This document shows, one piece after another, positions 48,669-58,700 of a DNA stretch of 64,000 nt. Below the pieces are notes generated by a model. It worked only from the letters and a program-made list of their open reading frames with translations, was not told the DNA's origin and did not search any database. Location: positions 2,232,001 through 2,296,000 of the forward strand of contig OY970235.1 of assembly GCA_963714145.1 (NCBI GenBank), given 5' to 3'. Source of the DNA: JBBWZH01 sp035544115 (lineage in GTDB: Bacteria > Actinomycetota > Actinomycetes > Mycobacteriales > CADCTP01). The number at the start of each line of letters is the position of its first letter. Position 1 is the stretch's first letter. A program made the position numbers and the translations under genes.

Positions 48669-51581
48669 GTGGACAGCGGTGCGGCCGGGGCGCCCGGCAC
48701 AGCCGACACAGCCGGGGCAGGCTGGCCGCAACGGCCGGCGTCGGTGGCGGTGGCGTTGCTCGGCGTGCCGCGCGGCTGGCGGCACGGACGGGAGGTGCCG
48801 CTCGGCCCGCCGCGGCAGCTGGCCGTCCTCGCCTCGCTCGCCGCCCGGGCCGGCCGGATGGTGCCGCTGGACGACCTCGTCGACGGCGTCTGGGGCGAGC
48901 GCCCGCCGGCCAGCGCCGTGCGCAACCTGCACACGTACGTGGCCGGGCTGCGGGCGGCGCTCGAACCCGACCGGGGCCCGCGGACGCCGTCCCGGCTGCT
49001 GGTCCGGGCCGGCTCCGGCTACCGGCTGCAGCTGACCGCCGACCAGGTCGACGTCGCGGTGTTCGAGCGGCTGATCGCCGAGGCCCGGGACCGGTGGGCG
49101 GACGGCGACCTCGCCGCCGCCGCGGCCGGCTTCGACGGCGCGCTCGCCCTGGTCGCCGGACCGCCGCTGCAGGGCGTGCCCGGGCCGTTCGCGGAGCTGG
49201 AGCGGGACCGGCTGGCCGAACTGCGGCTGACCGTGCTGGAACAGCGCGCGGACGTGCTGCTCGGCCTGGGCCGGCACGCCGCGCTGGCCGGTGAGCTCGC
49301 CGCGCTGGCCCGCCAGCACCCGCTGCGGGAACGGCTGTGGGCGCTGGCGATGCTCGCGCTGTACCGGTGCGGCCGGCGGGCCGAGGCGCTGGCCGGGTAC
49401 ACCGAGGCCCGCCGGGTGCTGCTGGCCGAGCTGGGCGTCGAGCCGGGCGCGGAGCTGCGCCAGCTGCAGGAACGGGTGCTGGCCGCCGACCCGGCGCTGG
49501 AACCGGCGACCGCCCGGCCGCCGGCCGCCGCGGTCCCGGCCGGGCCGCTGCCGCACGACATGCGGGACTTCACCGGCCGCTGGGCCGAACTCGCGCGGCT
49601 GCACGAGCTGCTGCCGATCGAGGGCGACCCGGCGGCCGGGGCGGTGGTCATCTCGGCGGTCGAGGGCACCGCCGGGGTCGGCAAGACCGCGCTGGCGCTG
49701 CACTTCGCGCACCAGGTGGCCGGCCGCTTCCCGGACGGCCAGCTGTTCGTCGATCTGCGCGGGTTCGACCCGCGGCAGCCGCCGGTGCCGCCCGGGCACG
49801 CGCTGGACCAGCTGCTGCGGATGGTCGGCGTGCCACCCGACCGCATCCCGTCCGGGCTGGACGAGCGGGCCGGCCTGTTCCGCAGCCTGGTCGCCGGGCG
49901 GCGGCTGCTGGTGCTGCTGGACAACGCCCGCACCGCCGAGCAGGTCCGCCCGCTGCTGCCCGGCACCGGGGCCTGCCTGGTGATCGTGACGAGCCGGAAC
50001 CAGCTCGGCGGGCTGGTGGCCCGCGACGGCGCCCGGCGGCTGGCGCTGGATCTGCTCGACCCGGACGAAGCGGTGACGCTGCTGGCCCGGATCGTCGGGC
50101 CCGACCGGGTGTCGGCGGAGCCGGCCGCGGCGGCCCGGCTGGCCGAGCTGTGCGGGCACCTGCCGCTGGCGCTGCGGGTCGCGGCCGAGCGCGTGCTCGC
50201 CCGGCCGCGGTCGACGCTGGCCGAACTGGTCGCGGCGCTGGCCGGCGAGCGCGGCCGGCTCGACCAGCTGGCCACCGGCGACGGGGACGAGACCACCGCG
50301 GTCCGGGCCGTCCTGTCCTGGTCGTACCGGGCACTGCCGGCCGAGGCGGCCCGCCTGTTCCGGTTGCTCGGCCTGCACGCCGGGCCCGAGCTGACGCCGG
50401 CGGCCGCCGCCGCGCTGGCCGACACGACCGTCGCCGCCGCCGGCCGGCTGCTGGCCGCGCTGGCCGGGGCGCACCTGGTGACCGCGGTCGGCGCCGACCG
50501 GTACCGGCTGCACGACCTGCTCCGGCTGTACGCGGCCGAACAGGCCGAGGCCGAGGAGACCGCGCCGGAGCGGGCCGCGGCGGTCCGCCGGGTGCTCGGC
50601 TGGTACCTGCGGACGGCCGCCGCGGCGGCGGCGCTGCTGTTCCCGCGGCCGCTGCCGTTCGAGCCGGCCGCGGCGGGCGGCAGCTGCCCGGCGCCGGACT
50701 TCGCCGACCACGCCGGCGCGCTGGCCTGGTGCGAGCGGGAGCGGGCCAACCTGGTGGCGGCGGTCCGGCAGGCGGCCGACGGCGCCGACCTGGCCGCCGG
50801 CTGGCAGCTGCCGATCGCCCTCTACAGCCTGTTCGACCTGCGCAAGTACTGGGCCGACTGGATCGACACCGCGCGGTGCGGGCTGGCCGCGGCCGAGCGG
50901 CTCGGCGACCTGCGGGCGGTCGCGCTGCTGCTCAACCAGCAGGCCCTGCCACTGCTGGACCTGGGCGGCTGGGCGGAGGCGCGCGACCTGCTGGAGCGGG
51001 CCCGGGCCACGTTCGGGCAGCTCGGCGACCGGGCCGGCGAGGGCAACGCGCTGAACAACCTCGCCGGCGTCTACCTGGAACTGGGCCGTTTCGCGGACGC
51101 CGCCGACCACTGCGAGCAGGCGCTGGCGATCTGGCGGGGCGCGGCCGACCGCGGCATGGAGGCGGTCACGCTGGTCGCGCTCGGCGACGCGCACCGGGGC
51201 CAGCGGCGGCACGCCGCCGCGATCGGCTGCCTCGAGCGGGCCATCGCCATCTTCGGCGCCGAGGGCAACCGGTGGGGCGGATCCACCGGCCTCGTCGCCC
51301 TGGCCGAGACCCACGCCGACCTGCAGCGGTACCCGGAGGCGGTCGAGCACTACCGGCGCGCGCTGGCCGGCTACCGCGCGGTCGGTGACCGGGCCGGCGA
51401 GGCCAAGGCCCTCGCCGGCACCGGGAGCGCGCTGCGGGCGATCGGCCGCACCGGCGACGCGGTCGCCGCCTGGCGGCAGGCGCTGGCGATCTACACAGAC
51501 CTCGGTGCCCCAGAGGCGGACGACCTCCGGGCCCGGCTGGAACTGTTCGATTCCCCCACCGGCCGGCAGGGCGCCGGCTGA
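48669..51581 (+). CDS. SARP/AfsR-family regulator with NB-ARC and TPR domains
   Basis: A 970-residue regulator from GTG 48669. The winged helix (about 28-120) includes VALLGVPRGWRHGREVPLG and DDLVDGVWGERPPASAVRNL. The BTAD (about 125-275) has VFERLIAEARDRWADGDLAA and LRERLWALAMLALYRCGRRA. The NB-ARC ATPase has P-loop GTAGVGKT (about 332-339), LLVLLDNARTAEQ and GHLPLALRVAAERV. TPRs (LNNLAGVYLELGRFADAADH and similar) occupy the last 220 residues. It is close in design to the gene at 32084 and, in its ATPase, to the one at 24724. It is convergent with eccB, so it is not in the secretion operon, but proximity leaves control of the type VII locus possible. Confidence 0.9.
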   Translation: MDSGAAGAPGTADTAGAGWPQRPASVAVALLGVPRGWRHGREVPLGPPRQLAVLASLAARAGRMVPLDDLVDGVWGERPPASAVRNLHTYVAGLRAALEPDRGPRTPSRLLVRAGSGYRLQLTADQVDVAVFERLIAEARDRWADGDLAAAAAGFDGALALVAGPPLQGVPGPFAELERDRLAELRLTVLEQRADVLLGLGRHAALAGELAALARQHPLRERLWALAMLALYRCGRRAEALAGYTEARRVLLAELGVEPGAELRQLQERVLAADPALEPATARPPAAAVPAGPLPHDMRDFTGRWAELARLHELLPIEGDPAAGAVVISAVEGTAGVGKTALALHFAHQVAGRFPDGQLFVDLRGFDPRQPPVPPGHALDQLLRMVGVPPDRIPSGLDERAGLFRSLVAGRRLLVLLDNARTAEQVRPLLPGTGACLVIVTSRNQLGGLVARDGARRLALDLLDPDEAVTLLARIVGPDRVSAEPAAAARLAELCGHLPLALRVAAERVLARPRSTLAELVAALAGERGRLDQLATGDGDETTAVRAVLSWSYRALPAEAARLFRLLGLHAGPELTPAAAAALADTTVAAAGRLLAALAGAHLVTAVGADRYRLHDLLRLYAAEQAEAEETAPERAAAVRRVLGWYLRTAAAAAALLFPRPLPFEPAAAGGSCPAPDFADHAGALAWCERERANLVAAVRQAADGADLAAGWQLPIALYSLFDLRKYWADWIDTARCGLAAAERLGDLRAVALLLNQQALPLLDLGGWAEARDLLERARATFGQLGDRAGEGNALNNLAGVYLELGRFADAADHCEQALAIWRGAADRGMEAVTLVALGDAHRGQRRHAAAIGCLERAIAIFGAEGNRWGGSTGLVALAETHADLQRYPEAVEHYRRALAGYRAVGDRAGEAKALAGTGSALRAIGRTGDAVAAWRQALAIYTDLGAPEADDLRARLELFDSPTGRQGAG

Positions 51582-51633
51582 CCCGGCCGGCTCGGCGGCT
51601 GTCCGTCGCCGCGGCCGGGCCGGCCACCACCGC

Positions 51634-51687
51634 CGGGTGCCGGTCGGGCGAGCCGGCCGTCGGGTGCCGGTCGGGCGAGCCGGCCGT
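51634..51687. repeat. 27-bp tandem duplication at the end of eccB
   Basis: Two identical 27-bp units (CGGGTGCCGGTCGGGCGAGC plus CGGCCGT) lie head to tail between convergent genes. The last base of the second unit is the last base of the eccB stop codon. It might serve as a terminator-like structure, since each unit can form a small GCCGG/CCGGC hairpin. Confidence 0.7.
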
Positions 51688-53147
51688 TACGGCGGGGTGG
51701 TCGCCGCCGTGGGCGGTTGGTAGGTGCGGGCCGCGGCCGGGTCCAGCGGCGGGCCGACCGGCACCAGCCGCAGCAGCAGCCAGGGCACCGGCGTCGGGGC
51801 CACGCCGGCGTAGCCCAGCGCGGTCAGCACGTCGGCGGACGGCACCGGGAACCGCACGCCGAGGTCGGTGATCAGGTAGCGGGTGCCGGTGGTGGCGCCG
51901 GGCGCCGGCAGCGCCTGCACCACGGCGGCGCGCCCCGGCGGCAGCCAGACGCGGTCGGCGAGGTCGGTCGCGCCGGCCTCCGGGCCGCCTGCGGGGGGCA
52001 GGTCGGTGCTCGCCGTCCGCCCCGCCGCCGGTGGCAGCGCGTCGATCAGCACGGTCGGCACCGGGTCCGGGCCGGGTGGCTGGGCGTAGCCGGCGCAGAC
52101 CTGGGCCGGCCCGGGGTCAAGCAGCCGGGGTGGCGCCGGTGGCAGTCCGGCCGGCAGCGGGGCGGTGCCGGACGTGGACGCCGCGGCGGTGTCGGCGGCC
52201 GCCACCGACACCGCCGCGACCACCGCACCGGGGTAGGCGGCGCGGCTGCGTGGGTCCCCGAGCACGAGCGCGGCCCCGGTCGGCGTCAGCGAGGCCAGGC
52301 CGTCCGGCAGCACCAGGTAGTAGCTGTCCGCGGTGCCGGTTCCGGTGCTGACCAGCACCTGACCGACCCGCGACGGCCGGCCGCCGATCTCCGGCCCGGT
52401 GTCGCCGCGGCGCGGCAGGTCCGGCGGGGCGAGGTCGGGGCCGGGCGGCACCGCGTCCAGCCAGGCCGCGCCGACCGGCACCGGGGTGCTGGCGGCGTAG
52501 CCGAGCGCGCCGGCCACCGAATCGCCGGCGAGCCGGTACCGGTGCCCGGCCCAGACCAGGTACCGGGTGCTGTCCCGGCCGCTGACCAGGAGCGCCTCGC
52601 CGCCGCCGAGCTCCCGCCCGGCCGGCATCGCACCGATCGACAGCGCCACGGTCGGCATCGGTACGCCCGCGTCGTCGGTCTGCTGGCCGGCGCAGGCCAC
52701 CCAGGGCCCGGCGACCAGGTCGGCGGCGGCGGCCAGCGTGTCCGGCGCGCCGGGGATGCCGACCGGCAGGCCACGCGGGACGCCGGCCAGCCTGGACCGG
52801 GGCACCGCCGCGGTGGTCCCGGCACCGGATCCGGCCAGCAGGCGCGCCGACGCGTAGTTCAGCACCGGGTGCAGGACGCCGTCGGTCAGCACGTACCGCG
52901 CGCCGGTCTCCTTCTCCACGATGATCTTCCCCGGATCGCGCCAGTCCCGCGCGCCGGTCGGCCGGATCACCCCCCAGATGCCGGCGCCGGCCGCGAGCAG
53001 CCCGAACACCACCAGGCCGGCGACCGTGGCGAGGCCGAGCGTGCGCAGCGGTGTCTCGGCGGTGTCCGGCTCGGCCCGCAGCAGCGCGTACGCCGCCCGG
53101 CGCCGGATGAACCGGTACGCCTGCAGGTGATCCCGCTTGGTCTGCAC
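51687..53147 (-). CDS. eccB: Type VII secretion protein EccB
   Basis: A 486-residue core component of the ESX/type VII membrane complex. GTG 53147. The N-terminal QTKRDHLQAYRFIRRRAAYA is the conserved EccB start; one helix follows (about 38-60) and then a large extracytoplasmic domain with KIIVEKETGARYVLTDGVLH, PVLNYASARLLAG and VRFPVPSADVLTALGYAG, as in mycobacterial EccB. Length matches the family. It lies 4 bp downstream of eccD in the order eccC-mycP-eccD-eccB, and the operon ends here. Confidence 0.95.
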   Translation of the reverse strand: MQTKRDHLQAYRFIRRRAAYALLRAEPDTAETPLRTLGLATVAGLVVFGLLAAGAGIWGVIRPTGARDWRDPGKIIVEKETGARYVLTDGVLHPVLNYASARLLAGSGAGTTAAVPRSRLAGVPRGLPVGIPGAPDTLAAAADLVAGPWVACAGQQTDDAGVPMPTVALSIGAMPAGRELGGGEALLVSGRDSTRYLVWAGHRYRLAGDSVAGALGYAASTPVPVGAAWLDAVPPGPDLAPPDLPRRGDTGPEIGGRPSRVGQVLVSTGTGTADSYYLVLPDGLASLTPTGAALVLGDPRSRAAYPGAVVAAVSVAAADTAAASTSGTAPLPAGLPPAPPRLLDPGPAQVCAGYAQPPGPDPVPTVLIDALPPAAGRTASTDLPPAGGPEAGATDLADRVWLPPGRAAVVQALPAPGATTGTRYLITDLGVRFPVPSADVLTALGYAGVAPTPVPWLLLRLVPVGPPLDPAAARTYQPPTAATTPP

Positions 53148-53151
53148 AGGG

Positions 53152-54558
53152 CTACCCGGCCAACCCGCGCAGCCGACCGTAGACGCCGAGGACGGCGGCG
53201 GACAGCGGCAGCAGTGCCACGGTCAGCGCGATGTCGGTCAGATCGGCCAGCCGGACCGCGTACGGCGACCGGCGTCGCCCGGCGCCGAGCGCGGCCGCGA
53301 GCGCCACGCCGGCGGCCGCGGCCAGCGGCACCAGCAGCAGCGTCCGCCGGTCCGGGGCCGCGCCCGCGGCGGCATGCCCGGCGACGATCAGCGGGCCGGC
53401 CAGCCCGGCCGCGAGGAGCCAGAGCCGCTGCGCCAGCCCGAGGTAGAGGCGGGCGCGCAGCAGCAGCAACCCGGCGGCGCACAGGGCCAGCGGCGGCGCC
53501 GACCCACCCGCCGCTGACAGCGGGATGGTGGCCGCCGCGGCGACCACGGCGGTGGCAGCGAGCAGGCTGGTCAGGTAGCGGTCGGCGCCGCCAGCCAGCC
53601 CGACGGTGGCCGGCGGCACCGGGCCGCCCGGGCCGCCACGCAGGTCGGCCGGCCCGGTCGGGATGGCCGGCAGCGGTAGCCCGGCCAGCCGCAGCGCCGC
53701 CTGCGGCAGCAGCGGGTTCGCGGCCAGCAGCACCGCGGCGACCAGCGCGGCCGCCCCGGCCGGCGGTGCGCCGGCCACGCACATCCCGGCGGCCAGCGCG
53801 CCGGTCGCCGCGGTCACCGCGGCGCCGGCGAGGCCCGGTCCGCCGGTACCGAGCGCGGCCGCGACCGCAGCGGTCGCGGCGAGGACGGCTGCCGAGCCGA
53901 GTAGCAGCTGCGCGCTGCCGAGACCGGCCAGCGGTCGGTTCCCGGCCAGCCCGAGCAGGCCGGCCAGCCCGGCGTAGCCCACCGCGACCCAACCCAGCAC
54001 GGCGGCGGCGAGGCCGTCGCCGATCGCCCGGCCCAGTGCCGCCGCGGCGCCGAGCAGCGTGACCGCGACCAGGCCGGCCAGCAGCGCCGGCGTCCGCCAC
54101 GGCGGCCCGGCGGCGGCGAGCGCGACCAGGCCGCAGCCGGACAGCCCGGCCGCGGCGGCGAGCCCGGTGCCGCGGACCGCACCCGGGCCCCAGCGCCGCG
54201 GGCTGCCGCCGGCGGTGTCGGCGAGCGCGTCGAGCACGTCGTCGTACACCGGCAGCGGGACCGGCAGTGACCGCGGGCGCAGGTGCAGCACCTCACCGTC
54301 GCGGATGCCGAGCGCCGCCACGCTCAGGCTCGGGTCGAACGGCGGCCGGCCCAGGCGCTGCAGCGTCCAGCCGCTCGGGTAGCCCGGGTCGACAGCCGGG
54401 TTCTGCTGGCAGAACCGCAGCAGCGCCGGCAGCAACTCGGCCAGCGCGGCGTCGGCCGGCAGGCTCAGGTCGACCCGGCCGTGCGGGCCGGCGACCGACA
54501 CGGCGCGCAGTCCGCCGTTCGGCGCCGTGGGTGTGCCGCTGTCCCGGACCACCGCCAC
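53152..54558 (-). CDS. eccD: Type VII secretion protein EccD
   Basis: A 468-residue integral membrane channel component. GTG 54558 follows GAGGT, 2 bp after the mycP stop. Residues 1-90 form the cytoplasmic ubiquitin-like domain (AVSVAGPHGRVDLSLPADAA, LAALGIRDGEVLHLRPRS). About eleven helices follow from residue 130 to the end, with very high Ala/Leu/Gly content and a VYGRLRGLAG terminus. It matches EccD in layout and length. It probably forms dimers with EccB and EccC in the inner membrane. Confidence 0.93.
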   Translation of the reverse strand: MAVVRDSGTPTAPNGGLRAVSVAGPHGRVDLSLPADAALAELLPALLRFCQQNPAVDPGYPSGWTLQRLGRPPFDPSLSVAALGIRDGEVLHLRPRSLPVPLPVYDDVLDALADTAGGSPRRWGPGAVRGTGLAAAAGLSGCGLVALAAAGPPWRTPALLAGLVAVTLLGAAAALGRAIGDGLAAAVLGWVAVGYAGLAGLLGLAGNRPLAGLGSAQLLLGSAAVLAATAAVAAALGTGGPGLAGAAVTAATGALAAGMCVAGAPPAGAAALVAAVLLAANPLLPQAALRLAGLPLPAIPTGPADLRGGPGGPVPPATVGLAGGADRYLTSLLAATAVVAAAATIPLSAAGGSAPPLALCAAGLLLLRARLYLGLAQRLWLLAAGLAGPLIVAGHAAAGAAPDRRTLLLVPLAAAAGVALAAALGAGRRRSPYAVRLADLTDIALTVALLPLSAAVLGVYGRLRGLAG

Positions 54559-54560
54559 GG

Positions 54561-55799
54561 CTACCTCGCCTCGTCTGATGTGGACAGTGCCGGCCGGCCG
54601 GGCGGGGCGGGCCGCCAGTGGCGCGCGGTACCGTGCCGGCCGACCGCTCGGCCGGCCAGCAGCAGCACCGCGGCGGCGACCAGCCCGGCCGCCCCGAGCA
54701 GCGCCGCCTGCCCCGGGCCGGGCGGCACCGGTGCGGCCGGCCGGCGGGCAGCCAACGCGGCCGGGGCCCGCGCGGCCGGGGCGGTGCCGGGCGGGGCCGA
54801 GGCGATCGCGGCGTACGGGTCGACGACGCCCCAGCCGACGCCGGCGTCGGGCAACCGGGCGGCGGGATGGTCGGCGGTCTGCTCGATCTGCCGGCGCACC
54901 TGCTCGGCCGTCCACCGCGGGTGGTAGCCGCGCAGCAGCGCGGCCACCCCGGACACGAACGGCGCCGCGTAGCTGGTGCCGCGGACGAGGATCCCGCCCG
55001 CGCCGCCGGGCGCGACCGTGACCACGTCCACGCCGGGGGCGGCGACGCCGACGAAGTCGCCGGTCTCGGAGAAGTCGGTGTTGCGGTCGTCCGGGCCGAC
55101 CGCGGCGACGCCGAGCACCCCCGGGTAGCTGGCCGGGTAGGTGCGCGGGTTGCCGGCCTGCGCCTCGTTCGCCACCGCCGCGACGATCAGCGCATCCCGG
55201 GCCGCCGCGTACCCGACCGCCTGCCGCAGCACGGTACTCGGCTCGGCGGTCACCACCGAGACGTTGATCACCCGAGCGCCGCGGTCGACGGCCGCCCGGA
55301 TCGCCGCGGCGAGCCCCGCCGCGGTGCCGTCGCGGCCGGCGTCGGCCTGCCGGATCGGCAGTATCCGGGCCGCCGGCGCGACCCCGACGAACCCGGACCC
55401 GGCCCAGGGCGCCGCCGCGATGATCGCCGCGACCGCGGTGCCGTGCCCGACGCAGTCGGTGTCCGCGCGGCCGCCGCCGTTGACGACGTCCAGCCCGCGG
55501 TCCACCCGGCCGGCCAGCTGCGGGGTGCGGCCGTCCACCCCGGAGTCGATCACGGCGACGGTGACGCCGGCGCCGCGGGACAGCGGCCAGACCCGGGCGA
55601 AGCCGAGCCGGCGCTGTGGCCACGGCACGTCCGGGCTCACCTCCCGCACCGGCGCCGCGCACGCGTATCCCGGCGGCGCCACCCCGGCCGCCCCGGCCGC
55701 CCCGGCCAGCGGGGCGGTAGCGAGCATGGCGGCCCGCACCGCGATGGCGGGCAGCAGCCGTCGTACACCGGTCGTCCGGCCCCGGCCAGCCGCGGTCAT
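54561..55799 (-). CDS. mycP: Type VII secretion-associated serine protease, mycosin MycP
   Basis: A 412-residue membrane-anchored subtilisin-like protease. ATG 55799 overlaps the eccC stop by 4 bp. A signal sequence (to about residue 48) is followed by a short N-terminal extension with PDVPWPQRRLGFARVWPLSR. The catalytic triad is Asp85 (VAVIDSGVDG), His119 (CVGHGTAVA) and Ser276 (RGTSYAAPFVSGVAALL), with oxyanion Asn211. A Pro/Ala linker, one helix and a basic tail anchor it. Paired Cys residues near 47 and 116 may form the disulfide known in mycosins. Confidence 0.95.
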   Translation of the reverse strand: MTAAGRGRTTGVRRLLPAIAVRAAMLATAPLAGAAGAAGVAPPGYACAAPVREVSPDVPWPQRRLGFARVWPLSRGAGVTVAVIDSGVDGRTPQLAGRVDRGLDVVNGGGRADTDCVGHGTAVAAIIAAAPWAGSGFVGVAPAARILPIRQADAGRDGTAAGLAAAIRAAVDRGARVINVSVVTAEPSTVLRQAVGYAAARDALIVAAVANEAQAGNPRTYPASYPGVLGVAAVGPDDRNTDFSETGDFVGVAAPGVDVVTVAPGGAGGILVRGTSYAAPFVSGVAALLRGYHPRWTAEQVRRQIEQTADHPAARLPDAGVGWGVVDPYAAIASAPPGTAPAARAPAALAARRPAAPVPPGPGQAALLGAAGLVAAAVLLLAGRAVGRHGTARHWRPAPPGRPALSTSDEAR

Positions 55800-58700
55800 C
55801 CGGAGGCCCCGGTGGGTGGCGGGGGTCCGGCCGTCCCGGGCGGCGGCGGGGCGAGCGCGGTCTGGATCAGCCGGGTGCCGAGCCGGCGGCTGACCAGCAG
55901 GCCGCGGCCCGGCGGCAGCTGCCGCATCCGGACGTCGCCGAGCACCGGGCCCTCGTCCCGGCTGCCGGACAGCAGCACGCCGGGGCCGCCGCCGTCCCGC
56001 AGCGTGCGCAGCACCGGCTCGAACAGGTGGCGGCCGATCCCGCCGGCGCGCTGCGCCAGCACCAGGTGCAGGCCGATGTCGCGGGCTTGCGGGATCAGCT
56101 CCAGCAGCTCCAGGGTCGGCTGGTCGGTCGGCCCGGTCACCATGTCGTGGTCGTCCACCAGCACGTACAGGTCGGGACCGCGCCACCACTCGCGGGAGCC
56201 CAGCTGCTCGGCGGTCACGTCCGGGCCGGGCAGCCGTTCCCGCAGCGCATCGGCGACATCCCGCAGCAGCGCCAGGGCCGCCGGGCGGCTCGCCGCGTAG
56301 CCGATGAGGTGCTCGGAGTCGACCGCGTTCAGCAGGCTGCGGCGGTAGTCGACGATCACGATGCGGGCCTGATCCGGCGGGTTGCGGTCCACGATCTGCG
56401 CGGCGATCAGCCGGAGCAGGTTCGACTTGCCGGTCTCGGGGTCGCCGACGATGACCAGGTTCGGCTCCTGGCCGAAGTCCAGTCGCACCGGCGCGAGGGC
56501 CTGCTCGTCCAGCCCGAGCGTGACCAGCCGCGGTGCCCCGGCCGGCGGGGCGGGCAGCTGCCCGGCCGGCAGCATCAACGGCAGCAGCCGGACCGGCGGG
56601 GCCGGCGCACCGGGCCAGGCCGCGGCTACCGCCCGCACCGCCCGGCGCAACCCGCCGGGTTCCTCGGCCAGGTCGCCCCGGTCCGGCGCGCCGGAGCCGG
56701 CCGGCTCGGCCAGCCGGGGCAGGGCGGCACGGAAATGCCTGCCCTCCTTGGTGATGCCGCGGCCGGGCACGTGCTCCGGGACGTTCGCCGCCGCCCGCCG
56801 GTGCAGCTCGGACTCGAACGGCTCGCCCAGCCGCAGTTCGAACCGGGTGCCGAGCAGATCGCGCAGTGCCGGCCGGATCTCCGACCAGCGGTTCGCGGCG
56901 ACGACGACGTGCAGCCCGTACGCCAGACCGCGGCCGGCCAGGATGCCGACCGCGTCCTCGATCTCCTCAAACTCCTGCCGGAACACCTGCCAGCCGTCCA
57001 CCACCAGGAACGCGTCGCCGTACGGGTCGCTGCCGGCCGGGTCGTCCCGGCGCAGCTGGCGGTACCCGGCGACCGAGTCGATGCCGAGTCGGGCGAAGTC
57101 CCGCTCCCGGCGCTCCAGCAGCGCGGTCAGCTCGGCCACCGTGCGGCGCACCGCGTCCGGCTCGAACCGGGTGGCCACCCCGCCGACGTGCGGCAGGTCG
57201 GCGAGCCCGGCCAGCGTCCCGCCGCCCAGGTCGACGCAGTAGAACTGCACCTCGGCCGGGGTCTGGGTGAGGGCCAGCCCGAGCAGGAGGGTCCGCAGCA
57301 GCGTGCTCTTGCCGCTGCGCGGCCGGCCGACCACGGCCACGTTACCGCCCGCGCCGGACAGGTCGGCCGGCAGCGGGTCGTGCCGCTGCTCGAACGGGCG
57401 GTCCACTACGCCGACCGGCACCCGCAGCGTGCCGCGGCCCGCCGGGTCGGCCACGGTCAGGCCGCGGCCGCCGATCGGCGCCAGCGGCCCGAGGAGCTGG
57501 CCGAGCGGGGTGGGGTCGGCCAGTGGCGGCAGCCACACCCGGCGGGCCGGGGTGCCGTGCCCGGCCAGCCGGTCCACCAGCACGTCGAGCACCCGCCGGC
57601 CGTCCGGCCCGGCCGGGCTCGCGGCACCGGCACCGGCGGACGGGTCGGGAGGGCCGGGCGGCCCGCTGGGAGCGGCCGGCCCGCCGATCGGCGCGGTCGC
57701 CAGGAACGGCAGCACCTGCCGGCCGGTGCCCGGGGTCGGTGGCGGCGCCGCCCCGGCCGCCAGGTGCCGCCCGGAGACGTAGGCCGAGCGGAACCGGACC
57801 AGCACGTCGGTGCCGACCTTCAGGTAGCCGTTGCCAGGGGCCGGCGGCAGCTCGTACGCGTCCGGCACCCCGAGCACGGCCCGGCTGTCCAGCGAGGAGA
57901 ACGTACGCAGCCCGATCCGGTACGACAGGTGCGTCTCCAGCCCGCGCAGCCGGCCCTCGTCCAGCCGCTGCGAGGCGAGCAGCAGGTGGACGCCGAGCGA
58001 GCGGCCCAACCGGCCGATCATCACGAACAGCTCGGCGAACTCCGGGCGCACCGCCAGCAGCTCGCTGAACTCGTCCACCACGACCAGCAGGGCCGGCAGC
58101 GGGTCCAGCTCCGGCCGGCCCGGCCGCAGCCGCTCGTAGTCGCGCTGGGAGAGCACGTTGCCGGCCGCCCGCAGCAACTCCTGCCGGCGCACCAGCTCAC
58201 CGTGCAGCGCGTCCTGCATGCGGTCGACCAGCGGCAGCTCCTCGGCCAGGTTCGTGATCACGGCGGACACCTGCGGCAGCCGCTCCATGCCGAGGAACGT
58301 CGCGCCGCCCTTGAAGTCGACCAGCGCGAAGTTCAGCACGTCCGGCGGGTGGCTGAGGGCCAGCCCGAGCACCAGCGTGCGCAGCAGCTCGCTCTTGCCC
58401 GAGCCGGTCGCACCGATGACCAGCCCGTGCGGGCCCATGCCGTCCTCGGCCGACTCCTTGAGGTCCAGCTCGACCGGCATCCCGTTGGTGCCGACGCCGA
58501 TCGGGACGCGCAACCGGTTGCGGCCGGCCCGGCTGCGCCAGGTGGTCACCGGGTCGAGCCGGTCCGGGTCGCCGAGGCCGAGCAACGCCGGCAGGCCGAC
58601 GTCGACCGCGGCCGGCTCACCGGTTCCGTCGTCGGCCGCGGCACCGAGCCGGATCGGCGCGAGCAGCCGGGCCAGCGCCTCGACCTGCGGCACGGACAGC

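Noticed and set aside
48660..51350. A roughly 900-codon minus-strand frame opposite the SARP regulator
   Set aside because: Low-complexity shadow; the + strand frame has SARP, NB-ARC and TPR domains.
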